A stretch of DNA of 64,000 bases from Methylobacterium sp. J-048. Its GTDB lineage: Bacteria; Pseudomonadota; Alphaproteobacteria; Rhizobiales; Beijerinckiaceae. A program made the translations under genes and the position numbers. Each line of letters begins with the position of its first letter. The first letter of the stretch is position 1. The stretch is from contig NZ_JAKSYL010000084.1 in NCBI RefSeq assembly GCF_022829515.1, forward strand, positions 34,726 through 98,725, in the 5' to 3' direction. Shown here one piece after another: positions 36,059 to 45,595 of the stretch. The notes below the pieces were generated by a model. The model made no database searches. It had not been told where the DNA came from and saw only the letters and a program-made list of their open reading frames with translations.

Positions 36059-37066
36059 ATGGACGGATTCCAGCCGCCGGGGCGGCTCGTGACGCTCACC
36101 GACGTTGCCCGCGAGGCGGGGGTCGGCGAGAGCACGGTCTCGCGGGTCCTGCGCAACCACGGTTCCTATTCGAAGCGGGCCGGGGAACGGGTCGCCGAGG
36201 CCGTGGCTCGGCTCGGCTACGTGCCGAACCGCCTCGCCGGCAGCCTCGCCGGCCCGGGGGCGAGTGCCCAGCTCGCCGGGGTGATCGTGCCCTCGCTCGC
36301 CAACGTGGTCTTCCCCGACCTGCTGCGCGGGCTGACCGGCGCGCTGGACGCCGCGGGTATTCGCTGCGTGATCGGGGTCAGCGACTACGATCCCGACCGG
36401 GAGGAGGCCCTGGCGGCCGCGCTGCTGTCGTGGCGCCCGGCCGCACTGCTGCTCACCGGTCTGGAGCACAATCCCGGGACGGTGGCTCTGGCGAAGGCCG
36501 GGGGCGTGCGCGTGGTCGAGATGATCGACACGGACGGGGCGGGGATCGACGCCGTGGTCGGCTTCTCCAACCGGGCGGTGGGGGCCGCGAGCGCCCGGCA
36601 CCTCGTGGCCCGCGGATATCGGCGCATCGCCTATCTCGGCCATGACCTGCAGGTGGACCTGCGGGCGGCCAAGCGGCTGGCCGGGTTCGAGGCCGCCTTG
36701 GGCGAAGCCGGCCTGTCGCTCCAGGGCCAGGAAATCCGGTCCGGGCCGTCCTCGCCGGGTTCCGGGCGGGCCGGGCTGGAGGCGCTGCTGGCGCGCCATC
36801 CGGATCTCGACGCGGTGTATTTCTCCAACGACGACATGGCGCTCGGCGGCTACTTCGCCTGCCTGGCGGCGGGCTTGAGCGTGCCGGGGCGGATCGCTCT
36901 GTTCGGCTTCAACGGGCTCGACTTCGCGGCGGCGATGCCCCAGCCCCTGTCGACGGTGCGCACGCCGCGCCTGGAGATCGGCCGGCAGGCTGCGGCCTGC
37001 CTGATCGGTGAAGGCCCAAAAACAATCGATCTCGGATTCGAGCTGATCGAGGGAGCGACCGCATGA
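36059..37066 (+). CDS. LacI-family transcriptional regulator of the tetronate locus
   Basis: A 335-residue LacI/GalR regulator. The N-terminal HTH is LVTLTDVAREAGVGESTVSRVLR, followed by a hinge near RLGYVPNRLAGSLAG and a periplasmic-binding-protein-like effector domain. The divergent position next to a transporter operon and the overlap with otnC by ATGA indicate that it senses a tetronate or pathway intermediate. GGGAG lies just before the start. Effector and sign of control are inferred. Confidence 0.92.
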   Translation: MDGFQPPGRLVTLTDVAREAGVGESTVSRVLRNHGSYSKRAGERVAEAVARLGYVPNRLAGSLAGPGASAQLAGVIVPSLANVVFPDLLRGLTGALDAAGIRCVIGVSDYDPDREEALAAALLSWRPAALLLTGLEHNPGTVALAKAGGVRVVEMIDTDGAGIDAVVGFSNRAVGAASARHLVARGYRRIAYLGHDLQVDLRAAKRLAGFEAALGEAGLSLQGQEIRSGPSSPGSGRAGLEALLARHPDLDAVYFSNDDMALGGYFACLAAGLSVPGRIALFGFNGLDFAAAMPQPLSTVRTPRLEIGRQAAACLIGEGPKTIDLGFELIEGATA

Positions 37067-37743
37067 GCGACGAGAGCCGGCTGCGTGAGGAGATCTGCCG
37101 CTACGGCCGCTCGCTGTTCGAGCGCGGCCTGACCCCGGGCTCGTCCGGCAACATCTCGCTGCGCCTGCCCGACGGCGGCTGGCTGGTGACGCCGACCAAC
37201 GCGTCGCTGGGCTTCCTCGACCCGGCCCGGATCTCGCGGCTGGACGCGGACGGCAGGCTGGTCTCGGGCGACAAGCCGACGAAAGAAATCCCGCTGCACA
37301 CTGCGCTCTACGAGAGCCGGGGCGAGGCCAAGGCGATCGTGCACCTGCACTCGACCCACGCGGTGGCGGTCTCGATGCTGCCGGAGATCGACCCGCGCCA
37401 GGTTCTGCCGCCGCTGACGCCCTACTACCTGATGCGCACCGGCGGCACCGCGCTGGTGCCCTATTACCGCCCGGGCGACCCTGCGGTGGCGGACGCGATC
37501 CGGGGGCTCGCGGGCAAGTACAGCGCGGTACTGCTCGCCAATCACGGCCCGGTGGTGGCCGGCGACAGCCTGGAGGCGGCGGTCTTCGCCACCGAGGAGC
37601 TGGAGGAGACCGCCAAGCTTTATTTGCTCCTGCGCAACCTCAACCCGCGGCAGTTGAGCCCGGGGCAGGTGGCGGATCTCGTCAGCCATTTCGGGCTGAC
37701 CCTGCCGGAGGTGGACGATCATGCCGGGCATGATCACGGGTGA
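37063..37743 (+). CDS. otnC: 3-oxo-tetronate 4-phosphate decarboxylase
   Basis: A 226-residue class II aldolase/adducin-family enzyme. The phosphate-binding loop is TPGSSGNISLRL, the metal-binding histidines are in VHLHSTHA, and a third is in LLANHGPVVAG. In the pathway it decarboxylates the OtnK product to dihydroxyacetone phosphate. The start overlaps the lacI-type stop. It is separated from otnK and otnI, so the regulator probably controls two transcripts. Confidence 0.92.
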   Translation: MSDESRLREEICRYGRSLFERGLTPGSSGNISLRLPDGGWLVTPTNASLGFLDPARISRLDADGRLVSGDKPTKEIPLHTALYESRGEAKAIVHLHSTHAVAVSMLPEIDPRQVLPPLTPYYLMRTGGTALVPYYRPGDPAVADAIRGLAGKYSAVLLANHGPVVAGDSLEAAVFATEELEETAKLYLLLRNLNPRQLSPGQVADLVSHFGLTLPEVDDHAGHDHG

Positions 37744-37914
37744 GGCCACTTCCGGTCGAAGGGCTCGACCTCACCGTCATCACGAGCGCAGCGAAGTGAC
37801 CCAGGACAGCGCGCCATTGGAGAACGCGGCGCCACGCTGGGTTGCTTCGCTGCGCTCGCAATGACGGGAGAAGCGCTCAGCGATCGCGTTGAAACCGCAC
37901 GGCCTCCAACCAAT

Positions 37915-38044
37915 CCCCCTCATCCTGAGGCGGCGGAGCGAAGCGGAGCCCTCGAAGGAGCCCTCCAGCCGGTCGCGCGATCCCTGGAGCCCTCCTTCGA
38001 GGCCCAACGATCTTCGATCGCCGGTCACCTCAGGATGAGGGGGG
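37915..38044. repeat. palindromic intergenic repeat, family A, copy 3
   Basis: Outer arms CCCCTCATCCTGAGG and CCTCAGGATGAGGG with inner CCCTCGAAGGAGCCCTCCAG and its inverse. It lies between the convergent otnC and glyS genes. Confidence 0.85.
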
Positions 38045-38063
38045 AGAAATGGGATGTCCGGCG

Positions 38064-40253
38064 CTACCCCTCGATCTTCGAGAAATCCGCCACCGCGCGC
38101 GTCGCGGCGCGCAGCGCGTTGAGCAGCAGCAGGCGGTTCTCGCGGAGCTTCGGGTCGGGGGCGTTGACTGTCACGTCCTGGAAGAAGGCGTCGACCGGCG
38201 CGCGCAGGGTCGAGAGCGCCCGCATCGCCCCGGCAAAGTCCTCGCTCGCGATGGCTTGCGATGCCGTCGCGGCGGCGCCCGCCAGGGCCTCGGCGAGCGC
38301 CTGTTCGGCCGGCTCGCCGGATGCAGCAAGCGCGGAATCGGGCGCGGCATCGTAGGCGCGGCCGTCCTTCTTCTCCTCGATCCGCAGGATGTTCGAGGCG
38401 CGCTTGACCCCGGCCAGCAGGTTTTTTCCGTCCTCGGTCTCCAGGAAAGCCTGCAGGGCCTCGACCCTGCGCACCACCATCAGCAGGTCGTCCTGGCCGG
38501 GCAGCGCGAAGACCGCGTCGATCAGGTCGTGCCGGGCGCCCTGGTCGCGCAGATAGACTTTGAGGCGGTCGGCGAAGAAGGCGAGGAGATCATCGATCCG
38601 CGGATCTGCAAACAGGTCAGTGTCGGGGGGCAGAGCAGCGAGCGCAGCCTCGACGCGCTCGGCCCCCGCCGAGAAATCAAGGATCACCGCTTGCTGGCCG
38701 GCGCGTTGCGCGTCGAATGCGTCGGGTAACACAGCCTCGGTGAGCGGCAGTCGGATCCGGTTCTCTAGGATCAGCCGAATCACGCCGAGGGCTGCCCGAC
38801 GTAGGGCGTAGGGATCTTTGCTGCCGGTCGGCTTCTCGTCGATGGACCAAAAGCCGGCGAGCGTGTCGAGCTTGTCGGCCAGTGCCACCGCGATTGAGAC
38901 CGGATCGCTCGGCACCCGGTCAGAGGGGCCGACCGGCTTGTAATGCTCCTCGATGGCGGCGCAGACGCTTCCGTGCTCACCCTGAAGCGCCGCATACTTC
39001 CGGCCCATCAGGCCCTGCAGCTCGGGGAACTCGCCGACCATCTCGGTGACGAGGTCGGCCTTGGCGAGGCGGGCAGCGCGCTCGGCCAGCACCGGATCGG
39101 CCCCGACCAGGGGCGCCAGCTCCTGCGCCAGGGCGGCGATGCGGGCGATCCGCTCGCCCTGGGTGCCGAGCTTTTCGTGGAAGACGATGCTGTCGAGCTT
39201 GGGCAGCCGGTCTTCCAGACGGATCGCCTTATCGGTCTCCCAGAAGAACTTTGCGTCCGACAGGCGCGCCCGGACCACCCGCTCGTTGCCGGCAGTGACC
39301 GCCAGCCCGCCGTCCGATGCCAAAAGATTCGAGACCAGGATGAAGGCGGGCGCCAGATCCTCCGAGCCGCTCTTGCGCAGGACGAAGCACTTCTGGTTCG
39401 CCCGGATGGTCGCCCGGATCGCCTCGGCCGGGATGTCGAGGAAGGCCGCGTCGAAGGAGCCCATCAGCACCACGGGCCATTCCACCAGGCCGGCCACCTC
39501 CTCCAGCAGGCCCTCGTCCTCCACGAGGTCGAGGCCGCGCGCGAAGGCGAGGTCGCGGGCGTCGTGCAGGATCACGTCCTTGCGCCGGTCGGCGTCGAGG
39601 ATGACCTTCGCGCGCTCCAGGGCCTGGATGTAGTCGTCGAACCGGCGGACCTCGATCGGCCCCGGCGCCAGGAAGCGGTGCCCGTAGGTGACGGTCCCGG
39701 CCGCGATGCCGCCGACCGCGAACGGCACCACCTCGGGGGTCTCGGTTTCCGGCCCGAAGGTCGCGACGATCGATTGCAGCGGCCGCACCCAGCGCAGGGC
39801 GCCGGGCTGGGCCGAGGCCGTGCCCCAGCGCATCGCCTTCGGCCAGGGAAAGCTTTTGATGATCTCGGGCAGGAGCTCGGCGAGCACATCCAGGGTCGCG
39901 CGGCCGGGCCGCTCGATCACCGCGAGATAGAATTCCCCTTTCTTGGGGTCGCTGATTCTCTGGGCCTCGTCCAGACTCGCCAGGCCGGCGCCCTTCAAGA
40001 AACCCTGGATTGCGGCCTCGGGGGCGCCGACCCGCGGGCCGCGGCGCTCCTCGCGCACGGCCTCGCCCCGGGCGGGCAGGCCGGCGATGTGCAGGGCCAG
40101 GCGGCGCGGCGTCGAGAACGCCTTGGCGCCCTCGTACAGGAAGCCGCGCTCGACCAGCGCGTCGGTGACGAGCTTCTTCAGATCCTCCGCCGCGCGCCGC
40201 TGCATGCGGGCGGGGATCTCTTCCGAGCGGAGTTCGAGCAGGAGGTCGGGCAT
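38064..40253 (-). CDS. glyS: glycyl-tRNA synthetase beta subunit
   Basis: A 729-residue beta subunit of the heterotetrameric glycyl-tRNA synthetase. It begins with the diagnostic [17 protein letters not shown] and contains [57 protein letters not shown] and a C-terminal anticodon-binding-like region. It binds tRNA-Gly while GlyQ makes the adenylate. glyQ is on the same strand 1.9 kb upstream with two genes between. Confidence 0.96.
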   Translation of the reverse strand: MPDLLLELRSEEIPARMQRRAAEDLKKLVTDALVERGFLYEGAKAFSTPRRLALHIAGLPARGEAVREERRGPRVGAPEAAIQGFLKGAGLASLDEAQRISDPKKGEFYLAVIERPGRATLDVLAELLPEIIKSFPWPKAMRWGTASAQPGALRWVRPLQSIVATFGPETETPEVVPFAVGGIAAGTVTYGHRFLAPGPIEVRRFDDYIQALERAKVILDADRRKDVILHDARDLAFARGLDLVEDEGLLEEVAGLVEWPVVLMGSFDAAFLDIPAEAIRATIRANQKCFVLRKSGSEDLAPAFILVSNLLASDGGLAVTAGNERVVRARLSDAKFFWETDKAIRLEDRLPKLDSIVFHEKLGTQGERIARIAALAQELAPLVGADPVLAERAARLAKADLVTEMVGEFPELQGLMGRKYAALQGEHGSVCAAIEEHYKPVGPSDRVPSDPVSIAVALADKLDTLAGFWSIDEKPTGSKDPYALRRAALGVIRLILENRIRLPLTEAVLPDAFDAQRAGQQAVILDFSAGAERVEAALAALPPDTDLFADPRIDDLLAFFADRLKVYLRDQGARHDLIDAVFALPGQDDLLMVVRRVEALQAFLETEDGKNLLAGVKRASNILRIEEKKDGRAYDAAPDSALAASGEPAEQALAEALAGAAATASQAIASEDFAGAMRALSTLRAPVDAFFQDVTVNAPDPKLRENRLLLLNALRAATRAVADFSKIEG

Positions 40254-40311
40254 GGCGCGGCCATATCGCCGCGCCGCAGGCCTGTCGAGGGTCGAACGGC
40301 CGGGGCCGGAT

Positions 40312-40758
40312 TTATTGCGCCTCGCCCTTCAGGATGGTGGAGAGCTGCCACTTGCGATCGCCGATCGCGTGAGCATCCGACACCCGCCAGGCGCCATCCT
40401 CGCGCACGAGGTCGTAGACGATGGATTTCGAGCCGTCGCCGCCCTTGCGCTCCACCGTGACCTTCGCTTGGTCCTTGCCCTCGGTAGCCTCCTTGAAGGT
40501 CAGGGCCTTCACGGTGTCGGGCTTCAGCGGCTCGCCGTTGAGGCGGTAGTCGAAATCGAGGCTGCCGGTGGCGCCGTTGGCCTGCTTGGCGTCGGCGTCG
40601 AACAGGCCCTGGAGGCGCTTGGTGTAGACGGTGGAGTGATTCGGGTGCGGCTCGGCGTAGAGCTTCTTGACCACAGCCTCCGGACCGGGATCGGCCGCGA
40701 GCGCCGGGCCGAGGCCGAACGCGAGGACGCCGAGGGCGAGGAGGGTCTGTTTCATCAT
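40312..40758 (-). CDS. small exported protein (DUF3828-like)
   Basis: A 148-residue protein with a clear signal peptide ([20 protein letters not shown]). The mature part looks like an NTF2/DUF3828-type fold: [14 protein letters not shown] at the start, [14 protein letters not shown] in the middle and [23 protein letters not shown] at the end. It should be periplasmic; its role is unknown. Two Met codons lie side by side at the start. It sits just upstream of glyS, probably in the same transcript. Confidence 0.78.
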   Translation of the reverse strand: MMKQTLLALGVLAFGLGPALAADPGPEAVVKKLYAEPHPNHSTVYTKRLQGLFDADAKQANGATGSLDFDYRLNGEPLKPDTVKALTFKEATEGKDQAKVTVERKGGDGSKSIVYDLVREDGAWRVSDAHAIGDRKWQLSTILKGEAQ

Positions 40759-40858
40759 TAAGATTCCCGCGTCTGCGGACGCGCCGGAGCGCGCCGGTTG
40801 GCGGGGGTTGCAACGCGCGAGGGCTCAAGGGGCTCCGTTGGGACGGCGGCCGGATCCG

Positions 40859-42031
40859 TCAGCGGTCACGATCGGGCGGCCGCTCGATGAGGTCACGGAT
40901 CCCGCGGGCGATGAAGTATTTCGGGTTTGCGGTGCCGCTCATCTCGTCGAGGATGCCGGCGCGGACCAGCGCCTCTACATTAAGTTGTGCCGACCGGTAT
41001 TGGACCTGAAGGTACTCGGCGACCTGCGGGATCGTCACCACCTGACGTTGGAACAGCAGGTCAAGGACGGCGACGAGGTTGGCGGACCGCCCCACCGCGC
41101 GGATGCGCGCCCGGTAGTCGGTCTGAAGCGCGAGCAGCGCGTCCGCCGTGGCGATCGTGGCCTCACAGGCCTCCGCGACGACATCGAGGAAGAACGCGAC
41201 CCAGGCGTGCCAAGCTCCGGCGCGCGATACGTCGTACATGCGGTCGATGTACTCGTCCTTGCGGCGCTCGAAGACCGGGCTGAGATACAGGACCGGCTGC
41301 CGGATAACTTGTCGCATGAACAGGTGCAGGGTTATGAGCATGCGCCCGACCCGCCCGTTTCCATCCGAGAACGGATGGATCGCTTCGAACTGGTAGTGGA
41401 TCAGGGCGGCATCCACGATATCGGGAATCAGGCCGCGCTCTTCCCGCTGGATATAGAGCTCCAGCGCCTCCAGGGTGCCCTGTGCCTCCATCGGCGGCGG
41501 CGGGACGAAGCGGGCGTCCGCGATCTCGTAGGCGCCGATGAAATTCTGGCTCCGTTTCAGCTCACCGGGCGCGGCCCGCGAACCGCGATGGCGAGCGACG
41601 CCGCTTAAGAGATCACGATGAGCGTTGCGTAAGGTGCGCAAGCACAGCGGCACCTCGTCCAGGCTCCGGATCGCCTCGGAGAGCGCCCGACGGTAGTTGC
41701 CGACCTCGCGCGTGTCACCGATGCCGCCGCGCTCCTCTGCGCCGGCTTCTAACAGGAGCAGGTCGTCAAGGGTCGTGAACGTGCCCTCCATGCTTGATGA
41801 AGTCAGCGCCTCGCGCACCTGCAGGGGGCGGATCAGAAGATACGGGTCCGGCAAGGTCCGGCTGATGCCGTTCAACTCGCCCAGTAGCTGCGAGACACGC
41901 GCGACCATGGCGGCGAGCCGGGCGAGATCGAGATCCGGCGGCGGCAACGGATCGGGCACGAAGGCCCATTGGCCTTGGACCGTCGGAACCAGACGGCCGC
42001 TCGATGATTCGAGGAAATCGGTGCGTTTCAT
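40859..42031 (-). CDS. Fic-domain AMP-transferase with C-terminal winged helix
   Basis: A 390-residue Fic protein. The catalytic loop HPFSDGNGRVGR is at 219-230, and the inhibitory-helix motif SSSMEG at 78-83 places it in the self-inhibited class with an N-terminal inhibitory helix. The C-terminus holds a winged-helix-like segment (VVTIPQVAEYLQVQYRSAQLNVEALVRAGIL). ATG 42031 is chosen over an earlier TTG, since GGAGG sits at the right distance. Targets are unknown. It interrupts the glyQ-glyS neighbourhood and is preceded by a perfect inverted repeat. Confidence 0.93.
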   Translation of the reverse strand: MKRTDFLESSSGRLVPTVQGQWAFVPDPLPPPDLDLARLAAMVARVSQLLGELNGISRTLPDPYLLIRPLQVREALTSSSMEGTFTTLDDLLLLEAGAEERGGIGDTREVGNYRRALSEAIRSLDEVPLCLRTLRNAHRDLLSGVARHRGSRAAPGELKRSQNFIGAYEIADARFVPPPPMEAQGTLEALELYIQREERGLIPDIVDAALIHYQFEAIHPFSDGNGRVGRMLITLHLFMRQVIRQPVLYLSPVFERRKDEYIDRMYDVSRAGAWHAWVAFFLDVVAEACEATIATADALLALQTDYRARIRAVGRSANLVAVLDLLFQRQVVTIPQVAEYLQVQYRSAQLNVEALVRAGILDEMSGTANPKYFIARGIRDLIERPPDRDR

Positions 42032-42038
42032 GAAGTGC

Positions 42039-42099
42039 AATCCGCCTCCACCGGATTATCACAACAGGCGTGTTTGTGATAATCCGGTGGAGGCGGATT
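42039..42099. promoter_or_regulatory. perfect 26-bp inverted repeat covering the fic ribosome-binding site
   Basis: Left arm 42039-42064 and right arm 42074-42099 are exact reverse complements, with a 9-base loop. The arms contain TTGTGATAATCCGGTGG. In the fic mRNA the GGAGG signal lies inside the 3' arm, so folding would hide it. The repeat also starts 28 bases after the glyQ stop. It may be an operator for the Fic winged helix, a translational lock, or a terminator without a T tract. Confidence 0.75.
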
Positions 42100-42127
42100 G
42101 TCGGTTCTGACAATCGGTTTCCGGCTG

Positions 42128-43036
42128 CTACGCCCCGCCGGCCGCCGTCCTGAGCCACGCCGCGCCGCAGGCCTTGGCGAGTTCCCGCACCCGCAGGATG
42201 TAGCTCTGACGCTCGGTGACCGAGATCACCCCGCGGGCGTCGAGCAGGTTGAAGACGTGGCTCGCCTTGATGCACTGGTCGTAGGCCGGCTGCGCCATGC
42301 GGTGCCGCTCGGTCTCAGCTGTGGGCGCACCCGCGTCGAGATAGGACCGGCAGGCGGATTCCGCGTCGGTGAACTGGCGGAACAGCATCGCCGTGTCGGC
42401 CGCCTCGAAATTGTGCCGGGAATATTCCTGCTCCGCCTGCAGGAACACGTCGCCGTAGGTGATCCGGTCGGGCCCCTCGGCGCCGTTGAAGTCGAGGTCG
42501 TAGACGTTCTCGACCCCCTGGACGTACATGGCGAGCCGCTCGAGACCGTAGGTCAGCTCGCCGGCCACCGGGGCGCATTCGAAGCCCGCCACCTGCTGGA
42601 AGTAGGTGAACTGGCTGACCTCCATCCCGTCGCACCAGCACTCCCAGCCGAGGCCCCAGGCGCCGAGCGTCGGGCTCTCCCAATCGTCCTCGACGAAGCG
42701 GATGTCGTGGAGCTTCAGGTCGACCCCGATGGCGTCCAGCGAGGCGAGGTAGAGCTCCTGCAGGTTGGGCGGGTTCGGCTTCAGGATCACCTGGAACTGG
42801 TAATAGTGCTGGAGTCGGTTGGGGTTCTCGCCGTAGCGGCCGTCCTTGGGCCGGCGCGACGGCTGGACATAGGCCGCCTTCCAGGGCTTGGGGCCCAGCG
42901 CCCGCAGCGTCGTCGCCGGATGAAACGTGCCGGCGCCGACCTCCATGTCGTAGGGCTGGAGGATCACGCAGCCCTGCGCCGCCCAGAACTCCTGCAGCGT
43001 CAGGATCAGCCCCTGGAACGATTTCTTTTGGGACAT
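42128..43036 (-). CDS. glyQ: glycyl-tRNA synthetase alpha subunit
   Basis: A 302-residue catalytic alpha subunit. It begins [18 protein letters not shown] and contains the adenylation motifs [52 protein letters not shown] and [18 protein letters not shown]. It charges glycine together with GlyS. In many bacteria glyQ and glyS are adjacent; here a fic gene and a small exported protein lie between them. Confidence 0.96.
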   Translation of the reverse strand: MSQKKSFQGLILTLQEFWAAQGCVILQPYDMEVGAGTFHPATTLRALGPKPWKAAYVQPSRRPKDGRYGENPNRLQHYYQFQVILKPNPPNLQELYLASLDAIGVDLKLHDIRFVEDDWESPTLGAWGLGWECWCDGMEVSQFTYFQQVAGFECAPVAGELTYGLERLAMYVQGVENVYDLDFNGAEGPDRITYGDVFLQAEQEYSRHNFEAADTAMLFRQFTDAESACRSYLDAGAPTAETERHRMAQPAYDQCIKASHVFNLLDARGVISVTERQSYILRVRELAKACGAAWLRTAAGGA

Positions 43037-43183
43037 AGGCGGCGAAGGCTCGGCGATGCGGGTCGGGGTGTCGGCGGGCCGGTTTAGGTGCGGGCGGCGG
43101 GGGGTGCAAGACGAGGGCTTCCCTTGCGCCCGGGTGGCGGACGATGGTCAGCTTCCCCCGACGCAGCACGGGAGAGGCGGATC

Positions 43184-43642
43184 GTGACCACCAGTTCGGA
43201 CAGAATCGAAATCCGCCCGATCGGTGCGGGGGACCGGGCGGCGTGGCTGCCGCTGTGGCGGGGCTACCAGGCGTTCTACAAGGTCGACCTCTCCGAGGCG
43301 GTCACGGAGAGCACCTGGGGCCGCCTCAACGATCCTACCGAGCCCGTCGACGGCGCCCTGGCCTGGCAAGACGGAGCGGCGGTGGGGCTCGTCCACCACA
43401 TCCGCCACCGCTCGGCCTGGACGATCGGCGATTACTGCTACCTCCAGGATCTGTTCGTGGCGGATGCTGCCCGCGGCGCGGGAATCGGGCGCCGGCTGAT
43501 CACGCATGTCTACGAGGCCGCGAAGGCCGCCGGGTGTTCGCGCGTCCACTGGCTGACCCACGAGACCAATACCGACGCGATGCTGCTCTACGACCGCATC
43601 GCGGAGCGGTCGGGCTTCGTCCAATACCGGAAAAGCCTCTGA
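43184..43642 (+). CDS. GNAT-family N-acetyltransferase
   Basis: A 152-residue GNAT enzyme. The acetyl-CoA-binding motif is LFVADAARGAGIGRRLITHVYEAAKAAG, preceded by DYCYLQD and followed by THETNTDAMLLYDRIAERSGF. The start is GTG at 43184 with GGAGAGGCGG before it; the upstream open frame lacks family similarity. The acceptor substrate is unknown. Confidence 0.9.
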   Translation: MTTSSDRIEIRPIGAGDRAAWLPLWRGYQAFYKVDLSEAVTESTWGRLNDPTEPVDGALAWQDGAAVGLVHHIRHRSAWTIGDYCYLQDLFVADAARGAGIGRRLITHVYEAAKAAGCSRVHWLTHETNTDAMLLYDRIAERSGFVQYRKSL

Positions 43643-43785
43643 CATCATCGCCGGGTGTGCGGGCAAGCACGCAAGCCCGACTGTTTTCGGGGCATAGCGG
43701 GAACCGTCAAGTTCGCGGCCAAGTTATCGCCGCAAACAGGGGATTTCGGCAGCGTCAGCGCGCCGAACACGACGGACCACCGATC

Positions 43786-44061
43786 ATGCAACAGGCTCGC
43801 ACGCGTCACGATTTCGGCCGCAAGAACCTCGCCGTCCTGGCCGCCATCGCCGTCTCGGCCATGGCCGCAACCCCGTTCGTGATGAGCGCCAGCCACGCTC
43901 TCGCGACCCCGGAGGAGCCGACCATCACGGCGACCCTGCGGGTCGAGCCGGTGGAGGTCTCCCCCGTGGCGGCCCCCAAGGAAGCGGCCCCCTGCCTGCG
44001 CAAGGTGCGGGTCGTCTACAGCGGCTACGGCACCCCGTCGGACACCTGCGCCACCCGCTGA
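43786..44061 (+). CDS. small exported protein of unknown function
   Basis: A 91-residue protein with an N-terminal signal peptide (NLAVLAAIAVSAMAATPFVMSASHALA) after a basic stretch. The short mature region has two cysteines (APCLRKV and SDTCATR) that could form a disulfide. No family was recognised. It is likely periplasmic and is monocistronic, ending before a repeat. Confidence 0.7.
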   Translation: MQQARTRHDFGRKNLAVLAAIAVSAMAATPFVMSASHALATPEEPTITATLRVEPVEVSPVAAPKEAAPCLRKVRVVYSGYGTPSDTCATR

Positions 44062-44084
44062 GGGCGCGGTCGTCCGGACAGAGT

Positions 44085-44160
44085 CGGGGGTTCACCCTGC
44101 AAGTCTCGGGGGCTCCACCCCCGAACCCCGCCGAAGGGCCCGGCCTTCGGGAACCCCGTT
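44085..44160. repeat. GC-rich imperfect palindromic intergenic repeat
   Basis: CGGGGGTTC, TCGGGGGCTCCACCCCCGA and CCGAAGGGCCCGGCCTTCGG stem-loops between converging genes, in the same style as 8900-9045 and 21258-21380. A likely bidirectional terminator. Confidence 0.45.
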
Positions 44161-44703
44161 TTACAGCGCCCCTTCCCGCACCGCGCCCGGATCGGCCAGC
44201 GCGTGCAGGATGCGGGCGGCGCTGTGGGCGAAGCGGAGGGTGACGGCCTTGCGGCGGGGGCCGCTGAGCGCATGCTCGGGGGCTTCCCGCAGGATGCCGG
44301 CGCCGTAGCCGTCGGCGACGATCAGGCCGCATGCCTCCGGGATCAGGGATTCGGGCACGTCCTCGGGGATCGCGAAGAAGAACCGGTCGCAGAAGTCCTT
44401 GTAATCCGGCCACTTTCTGTCGGCGCGGAAATCCGCGACGCTCGACTTGATCTCCACGATGGTGAGCCGGCCGGCGCCGCACAGGGCGATCACGTCGGCC
44501 CGGCGGCCGTTGACCAGCGAGAATTCCGGCAGGGTGACGCAGCCCATCTCGGAGAACAGGCGGCGCACGCCGCGCTGGATCCGCAGGGCGGTGGGCGATT
44601 GCCGCCCGTCGGGGGGCAGGATCATGGCGCCCGCCTGGAGCGCGGGGAGGCCGAGGGATGCGGACATGCGGTTGCGGGATGCGCCTGTGTCGAATCGGGA
44701 CAT
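44161..44703 (-). CDS. mmcB: MmcB-family DNA repair protein
   Basis: A protein of about 180 residues related to MmcB, an alphaproteobacterial SOS-linked repair factor of the restriction-endonuclease-like fold. Nuclease-core residues appear in RRADVIALCGAGRLTIVEIKSSVADFRADRKWPDYKDFCDRFFFAIP (Asp, then Glu-x-Lys). Several Met codons (44763, 44703, 44667) are possible starts; 44703 was taken with low certainty. It stands upstream of no obvious partner. Confidence 0.82.
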   Translation of the reverse strand: MSRFDTGASRNRMSASLGLPALQAGAMILPPDGRQSPTALRIQRGVRRLFSEMGCVTLPEFSLVNGRRADVIALCGAGRLTIVEIKSSVADFRADRKWPDYKDFCDRFFFAIPEDVPESLIPEACGLIVADGYGAGILREAPEHALSGPRRKAVTLRFAHSAARILHALADPGAVREGAL

Positions 44704-44787
44704 CCTGCCGAATCGCGGCCGATCCGTCACCTGCGGCGCGGCATCGCCCCCGGTCCGCGGCACAGAAATCCGTTTCCCACCAAACCC

Positions 44788-45573
44788 TTAACCCAAAAAA
44801 CTCTGGATCGCGGCAAAGCCGTCGGTGAGCGCGGCGGGCCCCGGCTGAAGGATCAGCGGCGCCTTGATCTCGTGGATCCGGCCGTCGCGCACCGCCGGGA
44901 TCGCGTCCCAGCCGGGGCGGGACCGGATGCGGTCGATGTTGACCTTCTTGCCGCACCAGGAGGCCAGGATCACGTCGGGGGCGGCGGCGATCACCTGGTC
45001 GGCGGTGACGATCCGGTCCTTGGCGGCCGGCTGCCGGCTGAGCTCCGGAAACACGTCCCGGCCCCCGGCATAGCCGATCAGGTCGGAAACCCAGCCGATT
45101 CCGGAGATCATCGGCGCGTCCCACTCTTCGAAATACACGCGCGGGCTGGGCGAACCCTGCGCGCCGCCCGCAGCCGCCGCGGCGTCCCTCAGCGTTCCCG
45201 CGAAGCTGTCGGCCAGCGCCGCGGCCCGCTCCGGAACCCCGACCAGCGCCCCCAGGGTGCGGATCATCGCCAGGCAGCCCGCCACATCCCTCTGGTTGAA
45301 CAGGTGGACGGCGATACCCGCGCGCGCCAGGTCGGCGACGATCCCGGCCTGGAGGTCGGAAAACGCCAGGACGAGGTCCGGCGCCAGCGCCAGGATTTTT
45401 GGGATGTCGGCGCTGGTGAAGGCCGAGACCCGGGGCTTCTCCCGGCGGACCCGGGGCGGCCGCACCGCGTAGCCCGAGACGCCGACGATCCGGTCCTCCT
45501 CACCCAGCAGGTACAGGGTCTCGACGGTCTCCTCGGTGAGGCAGACGATGCGCTCCGGGGGGAAGCAACGCAT
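44788..45573 (-). CDS. BtuF-like periplasmic-binding-fold protein without signal peptide
   Basis: A 261-residue protein of the cobalamin/Fe-siderophore binding family (helical-backbone metal receptor). It begins MRCFPPERIVCLTEETVETLYLLGEEDRIVGVSGYA and contains ADIPKILALAPDLVLAFSDLQ and VIAAAPDVILASWCGKK, matching BtuF-like proteins. No signal peptide is seen, and no permease or ATPase gene is adjacent. It could be a cytoplasmic or orphan member, so a transport role is unproven. Confidence 0.82.
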   Translation of the reverse strand: MRCFPPERIVCLTEETVETLYLLGEEDRIVGVSGYAVRPPRVRREKPRVSAFTSADIPKILALAPDLVLAFSDLQAGIVADLARAGIAVHLFNQRDVAGCLAMIRTLGALVGVPERAAALADSFAGTLRDAAAAAGGAQGSPSPRVYFEEWDAPMISGIGWVSDLIGYAGGRDVFPELSRQPAAKDRIVTADQVIAAAPDVILASWCGKKVNIDRIRSRPGWDAIPAVRDGRIHEIKAPLILQPGPAALTDGFAAIQSFLG

Positions 45574-45595
45574 CAGCGGGCGCGCCCGAAAACCA

